Shown piece by piece: positions 34,882 through 43,699 of a stretch of DNA of 64,000 nucleotides (the stretch's first letter is position 1; the number at the start of each line of letters is the position of its first letter). The translations under genes were made by a program, and so were the position numbers. The notes under the pieces were generated by a model. The model worked only from the letters and a program-made list of their open reading frames with translations, did no database searches and was not told where the DNA came from. Source of the DNA: Clostridium_AI sp964409685 (GTDB taxonomy: Bacteria; Bacillota; Clostridia; Lachnospirales; Lachnospiraceae); NCBI GenBank assembly GCA_964409685.1, contig CAYPEJ010000012.1, positions 62,001 through 126,000 of the forward strand, given 5' to 3'.

Positions 34882-34891
34882 GGGGTGGGAA

Positions 34892-36196
34892 ATGCAAGAT
34901 TTATTGGGTTTATTTACAGATGGAATTTGGTGGTTAGTGGCATTTATTTTACACTATCATTTTCAAAATGAAACTAGTAATAAAAAGTATTGCGGTAGAA
35001 ATTATTTATATTGGTTAAGTATCCTAGTGTGTACGGTGTTAATGATGCCAACCTATTTTATGAAGTTAGGCATTTTTCGATATGGTGTGTATATGGCATT
35101 ATGTGTAATAACGGCAACACGCTTATATGAAAGTTCAAAGAGGATTCAGATAATTCGAAGTGTCCTCTTTGCGATACTTTCTTCTTTCCTAATTGTTCAT
35201 ATTTATCAATGGGTAGAAGCGGAACATCGTACGATAAATAGTGACTTATATCATACAACAAGTATTTATCCTGTGTTGACAACGTGCTCAATTATTATTT
35301 TTTTGTGTATTTATCGAGTTCTGATGATGATATATGCTTCCTATGTAGGAAATCGACCAACCATGGCAGAGTTGGTTAGTTTTCTGTTCATTATGGCGTT
35401 TAGTTGTGAGTTTTTGCTTATTACAATAGAAATTCACAAAAATGTACAATTATATACGAAGTTTGAGACGAATATTTTTATGTTGCTGTTAGGAGTCGTT
35501 ATTATTAATATCTACCTTTTGTCTTACGTGGGGTATGTGACAAGAAATAATATGTTACAGAAGAGACTTTTGCTGGAAGAAAAAAAGAATGACATGACAT
35601 ATCAATATTATCAATCGTTGGAACAGAATTACAGTGATTGCCAGAAAGTTTTTCATGATGTGAATAATCATTTACAAGTGTTGAAGGCTTTGTATGAAAA
35701 TGTGGAAAATTCTTCTGCCAGTCAATATGAGCATACACTGGAAGCTGAGATTAATCGAATTAGGCCAAAAGTTTATAGTGAAAATAAAATGTTGAATATT
35801 ATTCTATTTGATAAAGAGAAAAAAGCAAAAGAGAGTAATATTGTTATGCACTATAAAATTGAAGACGACCAGATAGGGTTTATGTCGGATTATGATCTGG
35901 CTACAATTTTATGTAACTTATTTGATAATGCCATTACAGAATGTGATAGGCTATTTTCCTCCCATCGAGAAATTATTTTTAAGATGAGAAGGGTAAATAA
36001 TTTCTTGATTTTATATATGGAAAATCCGATGTTTGAGTCTTATGTAAAAGAAAATGAGAAGCGTAAATTTATGCAACACGTTCATGGGGGAACAGGTTTA
36101 AACAATGTAAAACGAATTGTACATAAATATAAAGGAACATATAGTGTGAAGGTTGAGGACCAGAAATTTGCAGTGTCGATCCAATTTTGCTTATAA
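34892..36196 (+). CDS. AgrC-like sensor histidine kinase
   Basis: 434 residues: six or seven membrane helices (about 5-225), a coiled linker, the His box in KVFHDVNNHLQVLKALYEN near 265, and a GHKL ATPase with N-box LCNLFDNAITEC and G-box GGTGLNNVKRIV. This polytopic sensor plus HATPase_c_5 build is that of AgrC/ComD peptide sensors. Start after GGGGGTGGG. No AgrB or typical AgrD gene is next to it, so the ligand is open; the small ORF at 36327 is a weak candidate. Confidence 0.92.
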   Translation: MQDLLGLFTDGIWWLVAFILHYHFQNETSNKKYCGRNYLYWLSILVCTVLMMPTYFMKLGIFRYGVYMALCVITATRLYESSKRIQIIRSVLFAILSSFLIVHIYQWVEAEHRTINSDLYHTTSIYPVLTTCSIIIFLCIYRVLMMIYASYVGNRPTMAELVSFLFIMAFSCEFLLITIEIHKNVQLYTKFETNIFMLLLGVVIINIYLLSYVGYVTRNNMLQKRLLLEEKKNDMTYQYYQSLEQNYSDCQKVFHDVNNHLQVLKALYENVENSSASQYEHTLEAEINRIRPKVYSENKMLNIILFDKEKKAKESNIVMHYKIEDDQIGFMSDYDLATILCNLFDNAITECDRLFSSHREIIFKMRRVNNFLILYMENPMFESYVKENEKRKFMQHVHGGTGLNNVKRIVHKYKGTYSVKVEDQKFAVSIQFCL

Positions 36197-36203
36197 ACTT
36201 TGT

Positions 36204-36232
36204 TTTATGCAAAAAAACCTTTTGTTATGTAA
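36204..36232 (+). promoter_or_regulatory. Tandem direct repeat, candidate LytTR-regulator site
   Basis: TTTATGCAA and GTTATGTAA start 20 bases apart, two helix turns, and end 6 bases before the -35 of the next promoter. This is the geometry of AgrA/ComE-type activator sites. The adjacent LytTR response regulator is the natural binder. The link is inferred from position and repeat form. Confidence 0.45.
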
Positions 36233-36238
36233 AAGCTA

Positions 36239-36267
36239 TTGAAAACAATGCGAAATACCAATATAAT
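36239..36267 (+). promoter_or_regulatory. Promoter downstream of the direct repeats
   Basis: TTGAAA, 17 bases and a perfect TATAAT. Transcription should begin near 36274 and meet a strong terminator at 36389-36427. Confidence 0.65.
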
Positions 36268-36273
36268 ATACCT

Positions 36274-36427
36274 ATCAAGAGAACACAACGTTAGCACACA
36301 AAGATATCTTAAGATTGAGGGGTCTTATGTGTTTTGCATTTGTCAATGCTCCGACGAAACAAAACTTGTATCAGTTGCTAAGTTGTATAGCAGTAACTTA
36401 TGGATTCATAGGTTACTGCTTTTTTTG
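36274..36427 (+). ncRNA. Short terminated transcript (regulatory RNA or leader)
   Basis: Bounded by a sigma-A-type promoter and an intrinsic terminator, about 150 nt. The segment GTTGCTA before the terminator can compete for its left arm TAGCAGTAAC, so it could be an attenuator for the BtrH-like gene 130 bases downstream. No riboswitch class is recognised. A 52-codon ORF begins inside it and reads through the terminator. The rest of the 360 bases between the kinase and the next gene holds only a possible second promoter (TTGATT-16-TAATAT at 36442). Confidence 0.45.
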
Positions 36428-36485
36428 TGGGAATTTCTTGTTTGATTCTAAAGGAATGTATGGTAATATATATTATAATGGCTAA
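36327..36485 (+). CDS. Possible 52-aa Cys/aromatic-rich peptide
   Basis: An ATG 4 bases after GAGGGG opens a 52-codon frame. The peptide is hydrophobic and aromatic with four Cys; the central part runs CIAVTYGFIGYCFFCGNF. Against it, the frame crosses a perfect terminator whose T-run encodes Phe-Phe. If read-through occurs it could be a signalling or antimicrobial peptide sensed by the upstream kinase. It may equally be a chance ORF. Confidence 0.2.
   Translation: MCFAFVNAPTKQNLYQLLSCIAVTYGFIGYCFFCGNFLFDSKGMYGNIYYNG
36389..36427 (+). terminator. Terminator of the short transcript
   Basis: AGCAGTAAC and GTTACTGCT pair exactly around a 14-base loop, followed by six T and a G. Confidence 0.85.
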
Positions 36486-36555
36486 AAAGGAATAATTGAT
36501 AAACATTCTGGTAAATATTCCTAATATTACGTTTGCGTTAGAAAAGGTGAATGTT

Positions 36556-37662
36556 ATGGAAAGGAAGGATATTATGAAAAAAGAACTAAGGATATCAGCG
36601 CCAGTAATTGATGCTTTTGCAGGCTATGCAAGCATGAATAATATGATTTTACATGATGAGAAAGGGAAAGACTGGTTTATACAGAACTATATGAAAATAT
36701 TGACGTTTTACAGTGAAAAGATGGATACCATATATTTTGATTATACAAATATTGACTCATTATATGTTACGTCAAATGCATGTTTTCAACCAGACCAACT
36801 TGTAAATTGGCCAGTTACTACATATGCAATTCCAGTGGAACAAGTGGAACCAGAGGAATTGATTGACTATATTAAGAATCAGATTGATTTGGGCTACTAT
36901 GTATACATATTTTTGAATTGGAAGTACTTAAAAGAGTATGGATATACAACAGATGCTTATCACGAAATCTTTATTTATGGATACGATGATACAGAAGAAG
37001 TTGTGAAGGCAACTGGATATGTAAAAGGTGAAGCATATGGTGAAGTAACACATTCTTATTGGGATGTGACAGAAGCATATCGTCATATGGATATGTTTTA
37101 TCATAACAAAGAGCAAAATATCATAAATCGTGATCTGGCTCGAATTAGTTTGTTGCGTTTTAAAGAAGATTTCAACTTTACATTTTCCATTGTACAATTT
37201 GTTACAGATTTAAAGATGTATTTGAATATTGAGAAAATGAATAGCGGTATTAAAATCGTGAATCACCATTATCAAGGAGCGCCATTTTTCTATGCTTACG
37301 GAAATCAAATGTATGATGTGTTAGCTTGTTTTTTAAAGAATAAATGCAATGAAGGTAAGGAATTTGACATTCGTGAACCATATTTTCTTTATAATTATCT
37401 AGAAGGATTCTTGTACAAGCTCAAACTATTAAGAGAAAAAGGAGTTTTAGCAGATGATAGTTATGAACAAGAATATAAGGCAGTTGTAAAAAAGGGAAAA
37501 GCATTTTTCTTTACCGCTATGGAGTACGTAGGAAAAATACAATCAGGTTCTGATATTCATGATGACCCAGGAGAGAAGATGGAACAACAATTGATGGAAA
37601 TTAAGGCAGAAGAAAAGACGATTCTTATGAAATTTATAAAAGAATTTAATTTGAAACGCTAA
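36556..37662 (+). CDS. BtrH-like (papain-like fold) protein of unknown role
   Basis: About 368 residues, cytosolic. Residues about 10-165 (ISAPVIDAFAGYASMNN, then GYYVYIFLNWKYLKEYG and the His in YHEIFIYGYDD) have the pattern of the butirosin BtrH N-terminal domain, a cysteine-protease-like fold seen beside peptide and antibiotic genes. However, the Cys expected near the N-terminus is not obvious. The rest is helical. Two starts are possible: 36556 after AAAGGTG, and 36574 after the stronger AAGGAAGG. Its place behind an Agr-type pair suggests it is their target. Confidence 0.5.
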   Translation: MERKDIMKKELRISAPVIDAFAGYASMNNMILHDEKGKDWFIQNYMKILTFYSEKMDTIYFDYTNIDSLYVTSNACFQPDQLVNWPVTTYAIPVEQVEPEELIDYIKNQIDLGYYVYIFLNWKYLKEYGYTTDAYHEIFIYGYDDTEEVVKATGYVKGEAYGEVTHSYWDVTEAYRHMDMFYHNKEQNIINRDLARISLLRFKEDFNFTFSIVQFVTDLKMYLNIEKMNSGIKIVNHHYQGAPFFYAYGNQMYDVLACFLKNKCNEGKEFDIREPYFLYNYLEGFLYKLKLLREKGVLADDSYEQEYKAVVKKGKAFFFTAMEYVGKIQSGSDIHDDPGEKMEQQLMEIKAEEKTILMKFIKEFNLKR

Positions 37663-37775
37663 TAAAATAAGGGTTTTTTGATATTGGAACAAAAAATTAT
37701 AATCTGTGTATGTATAAACAATTAAAATATGGTATAATAAAAAGATGAAAATTATTAAGCAGAGAGAGATAATAT

Positions 37776-40700
37776 ATGTTTAAGATATCAAAAGACTCAA
37801 TTAAACGTTTGGCAGCAGACGAAGCAACCTATTTTCGTGGACTAAGATATTATAAAAGTAATGCTGTGTCTAATGTGACGTGGTCCAAAGCACATCAGCA
37901 GTATCGTGCTACAGTAAAAGGCAGCAATCAATATATTGTTACCATAGAAGAGGGAAAAGGCGAAAGTGATAAGATAAAATTTAATTGTAACTGTCCAGGT
38001 CATATTAAGTATAATGGTGCTTGTAAACATGTCATTGCAACATTACTATTTATTGCAAATTATATGGAGCGTAGTGAGACGAAAAAGCCTGAGAGTGAAG
38101 AAGAGAAAAATCTATATAACATAATTGATTACTTTAATAATCAATATAAAACTCCTTTAATCGGAGAAACATTTCATTTGGAATTATCGTTACACTTTCC
38201 AGCGATTTTGAAAGGGAAAGATTCTAAACTGTTTCTATCTTTGCGAGCAGGAAGCAGCAGATTGTATAAAGTGCAGAATATCAAGAAGTTTTTGCACTCC
38301 TATTCCAATGACGAGAATATTGTACTAGGAAAAGAATTTAAATATATTGCTGGAGAAAGCCGTTTTTCCAAAGGTGCAAAACCAGTAATTCAGTATTTAG
38401 AAGAAATCTATGAGATACAAGAAGCATTAGGAAAAGTATATTATAATAACCTCTTTAATAAAGCTGAGATGGCTATTACAAAAAATATGCTTTTCCACTT
38501 GCTTGGATATATGGGAAATGAAGAATTTCAGATTGGAATCGGAGAAGAAACGTATGAAGGGGTTACCTTTGTAAAAGGAAATCCTCCAATTGGCTTCCGC
38601 TTAGAATCGGATGAAGAATCCATTCAGATTGAATTAATAGATAATAAACCAGTAAAACCACTTTGTGAAGATGGAAGTTTGCTTCTTTATGAAAATGTAT
38701 TGTACATGCCTAGTAAAGAATTTATTGCAAACTACCTACCTTTTTTCAATAGTTTAAAGAGAAAGAAAGATGGTCTGAATTTCCAAGGTGATTTAAAGGA
38801 CAAGTTCATTGATTCGGTGTTACCTCGAATCCATGAAACGATGGAAATTGATATTCCAGAAAGTCTAAAGGATAAATATATTAATGAAAATTTACAGATA
38901 AAGATTTATCTGGATAAATATAAAAAGTACGTACAAGCAACAGTGAAATTTCAATATGGTGCATATGAGATTAATCCATTGCTTAACGATTTGCCGCCAG
39001 GCATTATTTTGGTGCGACAAAAAGAAGCAGAGGAAGAGTGTTTTGAAATGTTAGATAGTCTGCATTTTGAACCATACAAAGACTTCTTCTTGTTAAAGAA
39101 AGATTCGGATATTTTCGAATTTTTATCGTATGATATTTATCATTTGAATAAGAAATACCAAGTGTTCCACTCTGATGAGTTAAAGAACTTTAAGATTACT
39201 GGAAATAGTGCGATTCATACAGCAATTAGTTTTAATGATAATATCAAACTTCTAGAAGTGAATGTGTCTTATGATGCAGTCCCAAAGGATGAATTAAAAG
39301 CATTTTTTGAAGCATTAAAACAGAAAAAGAAATATCATCGTTTAAAGGATGGAAGTTTTGTTGATTTAGCAGATGAAGACACGGAGCAAATTGGAAAGTT
39401 ACTGGAACAGCTGGATGTTGAGGAAGAGAATATTGACGAAGAAGGAAAAATCAATCTTCCAGCATATTCAGCTTTGTATTTAGATAAAATCATTGATGAT
39501 TATGATGCCATAGCATATGAAAAAAGCCAATCTTATGAGAACTTATTAGAAGAGATTTGTCAGCCGAAAACGACGACTATTGAAGTGCCTTCTGAGATTA
39601 CCGCTACATTAAGACCGTATCAGGTAGTCGGTTATAAATGGATGTATACATTAGCTCAGAATCAATTAGGTGGTATTCTTGCGGATGATATGGGGCTTGG
39701 TAAGACATTGCAGACGATCACTTATATTACTGCAAATTTAAAGCAAGAACCAGATGCTATGTTTTTGGTAGTTTCTCCAACCTCACTTGTATTTAACTGG
39801 CAAGAAGAGTTTGAAAAGTTCGCACCTCATGTGAAAACTATGATTGTGGAAGGTGCGCCAGAAGAAAGAGCAGAGCAGATTAATCGTGTAAAAGAATATC
39901 AAGTAGTGTTGACATCTTATCCGTTGATTCGAAGAGATATTGAGCATTATACCAAGTATGAGTTTCATACAATGTTTATAGATGAAGGGCAATTTATTAA
40001 AAATCCTCAATCTCAAAATGCGAAATCGGTAAAACAAGTGCATGCAAGACATAAATTTGCTTTAACAGGTACACCGATTGAAAACTCTTTGTCTGAATTG
40101 TGGTCTTTATTCGACTTTATCATGCCGAATTATCTTTACTCACATACAAAATTTGTGGAGAAATTTGAAAGACCGATTGTAAAAGATGGTCAAAAAGAAG
40201 TGTTAGAGGATTTAGGAAAGCATATTGAACCATTTATTCTAAGGCGTATGAAGAATGAGGTATTAACGGAACTTCCAGAAAAGATTGAGACGAAGATGAT
40301 GGCAGAGATGACTCCTGAACAGGAAAAAGTGTATCAAGCTTATTTACAGAACATTCGTCAAGAATTATCTGCGGAGATCTCCAAAAATGGCGTAGAAAAG
40401 AGCCGTATGCAAATTCTTGCTGCATTAACTAGATTGCGTCAAATTTGTTGCCACCCAGCAACTTTTATTGAAAATTATGATGCCGATAGTGGAAAACTAA
40501 AATTATTAATACAGACTGTAACTGAGATATTAGAAAATGGACACCGTATTTTAATATTTTCACAGTTTACAAGTATGCTTGAGATTATAGCAGAAGAGAT
40601 AAAGAAACAAGGAATTGAATATTTTTATTTGTCAGGAAATACGAAGATAAATGAAAGGAAAGATTATGTAACAAGATTTAATGAAGGAGAAGGAAGTATT

Positions 40701-40997
40701 TTCTTAATCTCCTTAAAAGCAGGTGGAACTGGACTAAATCTTGTAGGTGCCGATGTAGTAATACACTACGATCCTTGGTGGAATCCAGCGGTTGAAGAAC
40801 AGGCAACGGATCGTGTATATCGTATCGGACAAAAGAAATCTGTTCAAGTGATTCGATTGTTAACAAAGAACACCATTGAAGAAAAGATTGATAAACTTCA
40901 GAAGCGTAAAAAACAACTCTCAGATTCTGTTATAAAATCAAAAGAAGTTTTTATAAATCAATTAAGTCGAGAAGAATTGGAGGAATTGTTTTTATGA
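37776..40997 (+). CDS. SNF2/RapA-type helicase with SWIM zinc finger
   Basis: 1073 residues. A SWIM zinc finger near residues 70-86 (CNCPGHIKYNGACKH) is followed by a long middle region of about 500 residues specific to this bacterial SNF2 class. The helicase core begins with LRPYQVVGYKWM and GILADDMGLGKTLQTI near 632, motif II FIDEGQ, LTGTPIENSLSELWSLFDF, and the C-terminal lobe with ILIFSQFTSMLEI, SLKAGGTGLNLVGADVVIHYDPWWNP and ATDRVYRIGQ. It is a dsDNA translocase, probably remodelling protein-DNA complexes. It overlaps the lipid kinase start by 4 bases. Confidence 0.95.
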   Translation: MFKISKDSIKRLAADEATYFRGLRYYKSNAVSNVTWSKAHQQYRATVKGSNQYIVTIEEGKGESDKIKFNCNCPGHIKYNGACKHVIATLLFIANYMERSETKKPESEEEKNLYNIIDYFNNQYKTPLIGETFHLELSLHFPAILKGKDSKLFLSLRAGSSRLYKVQNIKKFLHSYSNDENIVLGKEFKYIAGESRFSKGAKPVIQYLEEIYEIQEALGKVYYNNLFNKAEMAITKNMLFHLLGYMGNEEFQIGIGEETYEGVTFVKGNPPIGFRLESDEESIQIELIDNKPVKPLCEDGSLLLYENVLYMPSKEFIANYLPFFNSLKRKKDGLNFQGDLKDKFIDSVLPRIHETMEIDIPESLKDKYINENLQIKIYLDKYKKYVQATVKFQYGAYEINPLLNDLPPGIILVRQKEAEEECFEMLDSLHFEPYKDFFLLKKDSDIFEFLSYDIYHLNKKYQVFHSDELKNFKITGNSAIHTAISFNDNIKLLEVNVSYDAVPKDELKAFFEALKQKKKYHRLKDGSFVDLADEDTEQIGKLLEQLDVEEENIDEEGKINLPAYSALYLDKIIDDYDAIAYEKSQSYENLLEEICQPKTTTIEVPSEITATLRPYQVVGYKWMYTLAQNQLGGILADDMGLGKTLQTITYITANLKQEPDAMFLVVSPTSLVFNWQEEFEKFAPHVKTMIVEGAPEERAEQINRVKEYQVVLTSYPLIRRDIEHYTKYEFHTMFIDEGQFIKNPQSQNAKSVKQVHARHKFALTGTPIENSLSELWSLFDFIMPNYLYSHTKFVEKFERPIVKDGQKEVLEDLGKHIEPFILRRMKNEVLTELPEKIETKMMAEMTPEQEKVYQAYLQNIRQELSAEISKNGVEKSRMQILAALTRLRQICCHPATFIENYDADSGKLKLLIQTVTEILENGHRILIFSQFTSMLEIIAEEIKKQGIEYFYLSGNTKINERKDYVTRFNEGEGSIFLISLKAGGTGLNLVGADVVIHYDPWWNPAVEEQATDRVYRIGQKKSVQVIRLLTKNTIEEKIDKLQKRKKQLSDSVIKSKEVFINQLSREELEELFL

Positions 40998-41917
40998 TGC
41001 GAGTTCTGTTTGTGGTAAATCCTAAGTCGGGAAAAGGTAATATTAAAAATAGCTTACTTGCAGTGCTTGATACATTAACACAAGCAGATTGTGTGACTAC
41101 AGTTCATGTGACACAGGCACCAAAAGATGCAACAGAAGTAGTAAAGGAAATTGGTGGAAACTTTGATATTATTCTTTGTTCTGGCGGTGATGGAACATTA
41201 GACGAAGTAGTAGCAGGTGTTATGACGCTTAATAAAAAGATACCAATTGGATATATTCCAGCTGGAAGTACAAATGATTTTGCGAAAAGTTTAGGAATAT
41301 CAAGTGACAATATAGAAGCGGTGAAAATGATTTTAGAAGGTCATCCGTTTTTATGTGATGCGGGATTGTTTAATGATTCCTATTTTACCTATGTAGCGGC
41401 TTTCGGTGCACTTACAGAGGTTTCTTATTCTACGCCACAGCAAACTAAAAATATGTTAGGTCATCTGGCGTATATCTTGGAAGGTGCTAAGAGTCTTGCG
41501 TCCATTCAATCTTATCAAGTGAAAGTGGAATATATCGACAATGAGACAGGTCAGTTAGCTGTTATTGACGATGACATAATCTTTGGAATGATTACCAATG
41601 CAATTTCCGTTGGTGGAATGAAGCGTTATAAAGAAGAAGAGGTTTCTTTTGATGATGGATTATTTGAAGTTGTCTTAATTAAGAGACCAAAAAATATGTT
41701 AGAGTTAAATGCAATTTTAGGTTCCTTATTGCTGAATGACTTTAATCGAGAGTACATGTATTTCTTAAAAACAGAATTCATTAAAGTGAGCTGTGAGAAA
41801 GAAGTAAGTTGGACGTTAGATGGTGAATTTGGTGGTTCAGTAAAAGAAGCAGAAATTCATAATATTAATAAAGGTTTTGCAATCTATCGCAAGTTTGAAT
41901 TGCAGACCAATTCATAA
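40994..41917 (+). CDS. Diacylglycerol/YegS-family lipid kinase
   Basis: 307 residues with the DAGK catalytic signature: VLFVVNPKSGKGN at the N-terminus, CSGGDGTLDEVVAGVM near 60, IPIGYIPAGSTNDFAKSLG, and the C-terminal WTLDGEFGG. Phosphorylates diacylglycerol or a related lipid at the membrane face. ATG overlaps the stop of the helicase gene (ATGATG), so translation is coupled although the functions are unrelated. Confidence 0.93.
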   Translation: MMRVLFVVNPKSGKGNIKNSLLAVLDTLTQADCVTTVHVTQAPKDATEVVKEIGGNFDIILCSGGDGTLDEVVAGVMTLNKKIPIGYIPAGSTNDFAKSLGISSDNIEAVKMILEGHPFLCDAGLFNDSYFTYVAAFGALTEVSYSTPQQTKNMLGHLAYILEGAKSLASIQSYQVKVEYIDNETGQLAVIDDDIIFGMITNAISVGGMKRYKEEEVSFDDGLFEVVLIKRPKNMLELNAILGSLLLNDFNREYMYFLKTEFIKVSCEKEVSWTLDGEFGGSVKEAEIHNINKGFAIYRKFELQTNS

Positions 41918-41923
41918 TGAAAT

Positions 41924-42002
41924 AAAAAAACCTGTTTTATCCTTTTAGAAGAATTCAGATTTTAGAATTCGTGTTCTTAAGGATAGAGCAGGTTTTCTTT
42001 TC
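41924..42002. terminator. Bidirectional terminator between convergent genes
   Basis: AAAAAACCTG pairs with CAGGTTTTCTTTT, with further pairing inside (TATCCTT/AAGGATA) and an inner GAATTC hairpin. A-run on one side and T-run on the other suit both the lipid kinase and the minus-strand gene. Confidence 0.8.
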
Positions 42003-42019
42003 TTATTTTTATCTAACAG

Positions 42020-42874
42020 TTATTCTTCTGCATTCATTTTTTCATCTACAATACTTTCAATAAATGCTTCATTTAATGTTGGATATTCCGTAACAAGAAG
42101 ATGCTTCATTGCTTGGAATTGACGTAAACAATTCGCTTCTTGTGGAAGAGAAGGATCATTTACTTGTTCTAAATATTCCTTTGTTGCATGTGCGTTTAAC
42201 CATTCTAACAATTGTGCATGAAGTGTCTCTTCTTCTTCAATTTGCCCTTTGATTTTCTTGGCTTCTACTAAGGAATAGATTCCGTAGATAGTGGAAGCTG
42301 TGAAAAGAACTATGTTTAGTGTGTAAGGAACGGCGCCATTTAAAAATGAAAGAATATCTAGGTAATTAAGTACAACATAGCCGACACCAAGAATACCGAT
42401 AATGAGTAGCATAAGTCCTGTAGAAGATGTATCCGCATATTGATCGCGTTTTTTTACATAAGGCTTAGAAGAACGAGCGGATTCCTCGTACATTTCTTTG
42501 GAAGTTTCTTGAGAAAACTCATTGGAATTTTCATCCAGTGTGTCCTCCGTGAAATCTACCATAGATTGTACTTCGTCTTGTAACTCTGCTTCTCCAAGTT
42601 TATATGCTTTGAATAATTTCTTGATCTCCATCACGTCGTTTTCTTTACAACGTACAGAGAATAATTCAGAGACAGGATTTTTTTCAAATGTAACATCTTG
42701 AATATTGGAGTATTCTAAAAATGCAATAAATTTATGAATTTCTTCTTCCGAGAAAAATTCCATCTCAGTAACAAGAACAGAATCATCCAATACATCAACA
42801 AGTGGTATATTACACACTGGACATTCGGTAATCTGGTCTTGGAATTCTTCCTTACATTTTGGACAGTAAGACAT
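42020..42874 (-). CDS. Zinc-ribbon membrane protein of unknown function
   Basis: 284 residues. An N-terminal zinc ribbon (CPKCKEEF and CPVCNIPL) is followed by an acidic alpha/beta region (FFSEEEIHKFIAFLEYSNI, SVRCKENDVMEIKKLF) resembling the DUF2007-type signal-transducer fold. A charged linker leads to two membrane helices (LMLLIIGILGVGYVVLNYL and TLNIVLFTASTIYGIYSL) and a cytoplasmic helical tail rich in Glu. Single gene on the minus strand with AGGGAGGA before its ATG. Function unknown. Confidence 0.75.
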   Translation of the reverse strand: MSYCPKCKEEFQDQITECPVCNIPLVDVLDDSVLVTEMEFFSEEEIHKFIAFLEYSNIQDVTFEKNPVSELFSVRCKENDVMEIKKLFKAYKLGEAELQDEVQSMVDFTEDTLDENSNEFSQETSKEMYEESARSSKPYVKKRDQYADTSSTGLMLLIIGILGVGYVVLNYLDILSFLNGAVPYTLNIVLFTASTIYGIYSLVEAKKIKGQIEEEETLHAQLLEWLNAHATKEYLEQVNDPSLPQEANCLRQFQAMKHLLVTEYPTLNEAFIESIVDEKMNAEE

Positions 42875-43151
42875 ACATAATTCCTCCCTACTATAAGTAT
42901 CATTTTATATGTGTTCTTTGCTAATTTCCCTTAGCTATTGCACGTACTATGTTCAATCGTTACATGCAATACTTGTATGGTAACATACTGGAAGTTAGTT
43001 TGCAAGAGAGAGCTTGGTGTTAGAAAAAGATTCGAAAAGGAGCAGAAAAGGATTACAAAAAGATTACAAAAGGAAAGGTTACGAAATTATCATATTCAAT
43101 CCATTACTACGATATACTAATATAGAAAGAGGGTGAATGAACGGAGGGTTT

Positions 43152-43511
43152 ATGAGTGATTTAAGTAGTAATTCTATGTCGCGAGAGGAATTAATACGCA
43201 GTGCGAGGGCAAATTGTATGCGTAGTATTGACCATCCACAAGGGGGAGCAAGTAGTGAGATAAACCGAGTACAAAGTGAACAGAGTCCGTTTCAGAAAAG
43301 TACATACGTAAGGTTGTTTCTTTCTTGTTTGATTTTATTAGGCGTACTAGCAGTAAAGAAACTGGACTTATCCTATCAAGGTATTGATTATGAAACGATC
43401 CAACATTGTGTGGAAGACAATCAACACTTTGAGAAACTAGAACAATATGCAACGAAGACACTAGAAGAAGATGTGCTTCCTGTATTTAGTCGAGGGGCGA
43501 AAACAGAGTAG
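43152..43511 (+). CDS. Small single-pass membrane protein
   Basis: About 119 residues: a polar Ser/Asn/Arg-rich N-terminal half, one membrane helix (LFLSCLILLGVLAV) and an acidic external C-terminus with three or four short helices. The start follows GGAGGG with short spacing; ATG 43137, five codons earlier, has AGAGGG and cannot be excluded. No family recognised. Confidence 0.55.
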   Translation: MSDLSSNSMSREELIRSARANCMRSIDHPQGGASSEINRVQSEQSPFQKSTYVRLFLSCLILLGVLAVKKLDLSYQGIDYETIQHCVEDNQHFEKLEQYATKTLEEDVLPVFSRGAKTE

Positions 43512-43605
43512 AGGAGAGAGAAATTTATATAGAGGAGACAACTGAAAAATCTTTCTCCTAGACTGCAATAGAAAAGTCTGTTATAATGTCATATGGCAAA
43601 GAAGA

Positions 43606-43640
43606 AAAAGGATTCTATGTATCAGATAGATTCCTTTTTT
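43606..43640 (+). terminator. Terminator before the radical-SAM operon
   Basis: AAAAAGGATTCTAT pairs with ATAGATTCCTTTTT with one mismatch and continues into T's. Isolates the small membrane protein from the following operon. Confidence 0.75.
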
Positions 43641-43699
43641 ATTGAGTAGGATTCTTAACGATATTTTATAACTACTTTAGAACAAGCAAGGAGAAGAGC

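Noticed and set aside
36274..36427. c-di-GMP or other known riboswitch
   Set aside because: The conserved core sequences of the classes I know are absent; only promoter and terminator are clear.
36239..36445. 68-codon frame over the promoter and terminator of the short RNA
   Set aside because: Starts inside the -35 element with no ribosome binding site and runs across the terminator. The 36327 frame is better supported.
42938..43120. 60-codon basic frame between the divergent small membrane genes
   Set aside because: No ribosome binding site, low-complexity Lys/Arg repeats from AAAAGG-type DNA; looks like chance.
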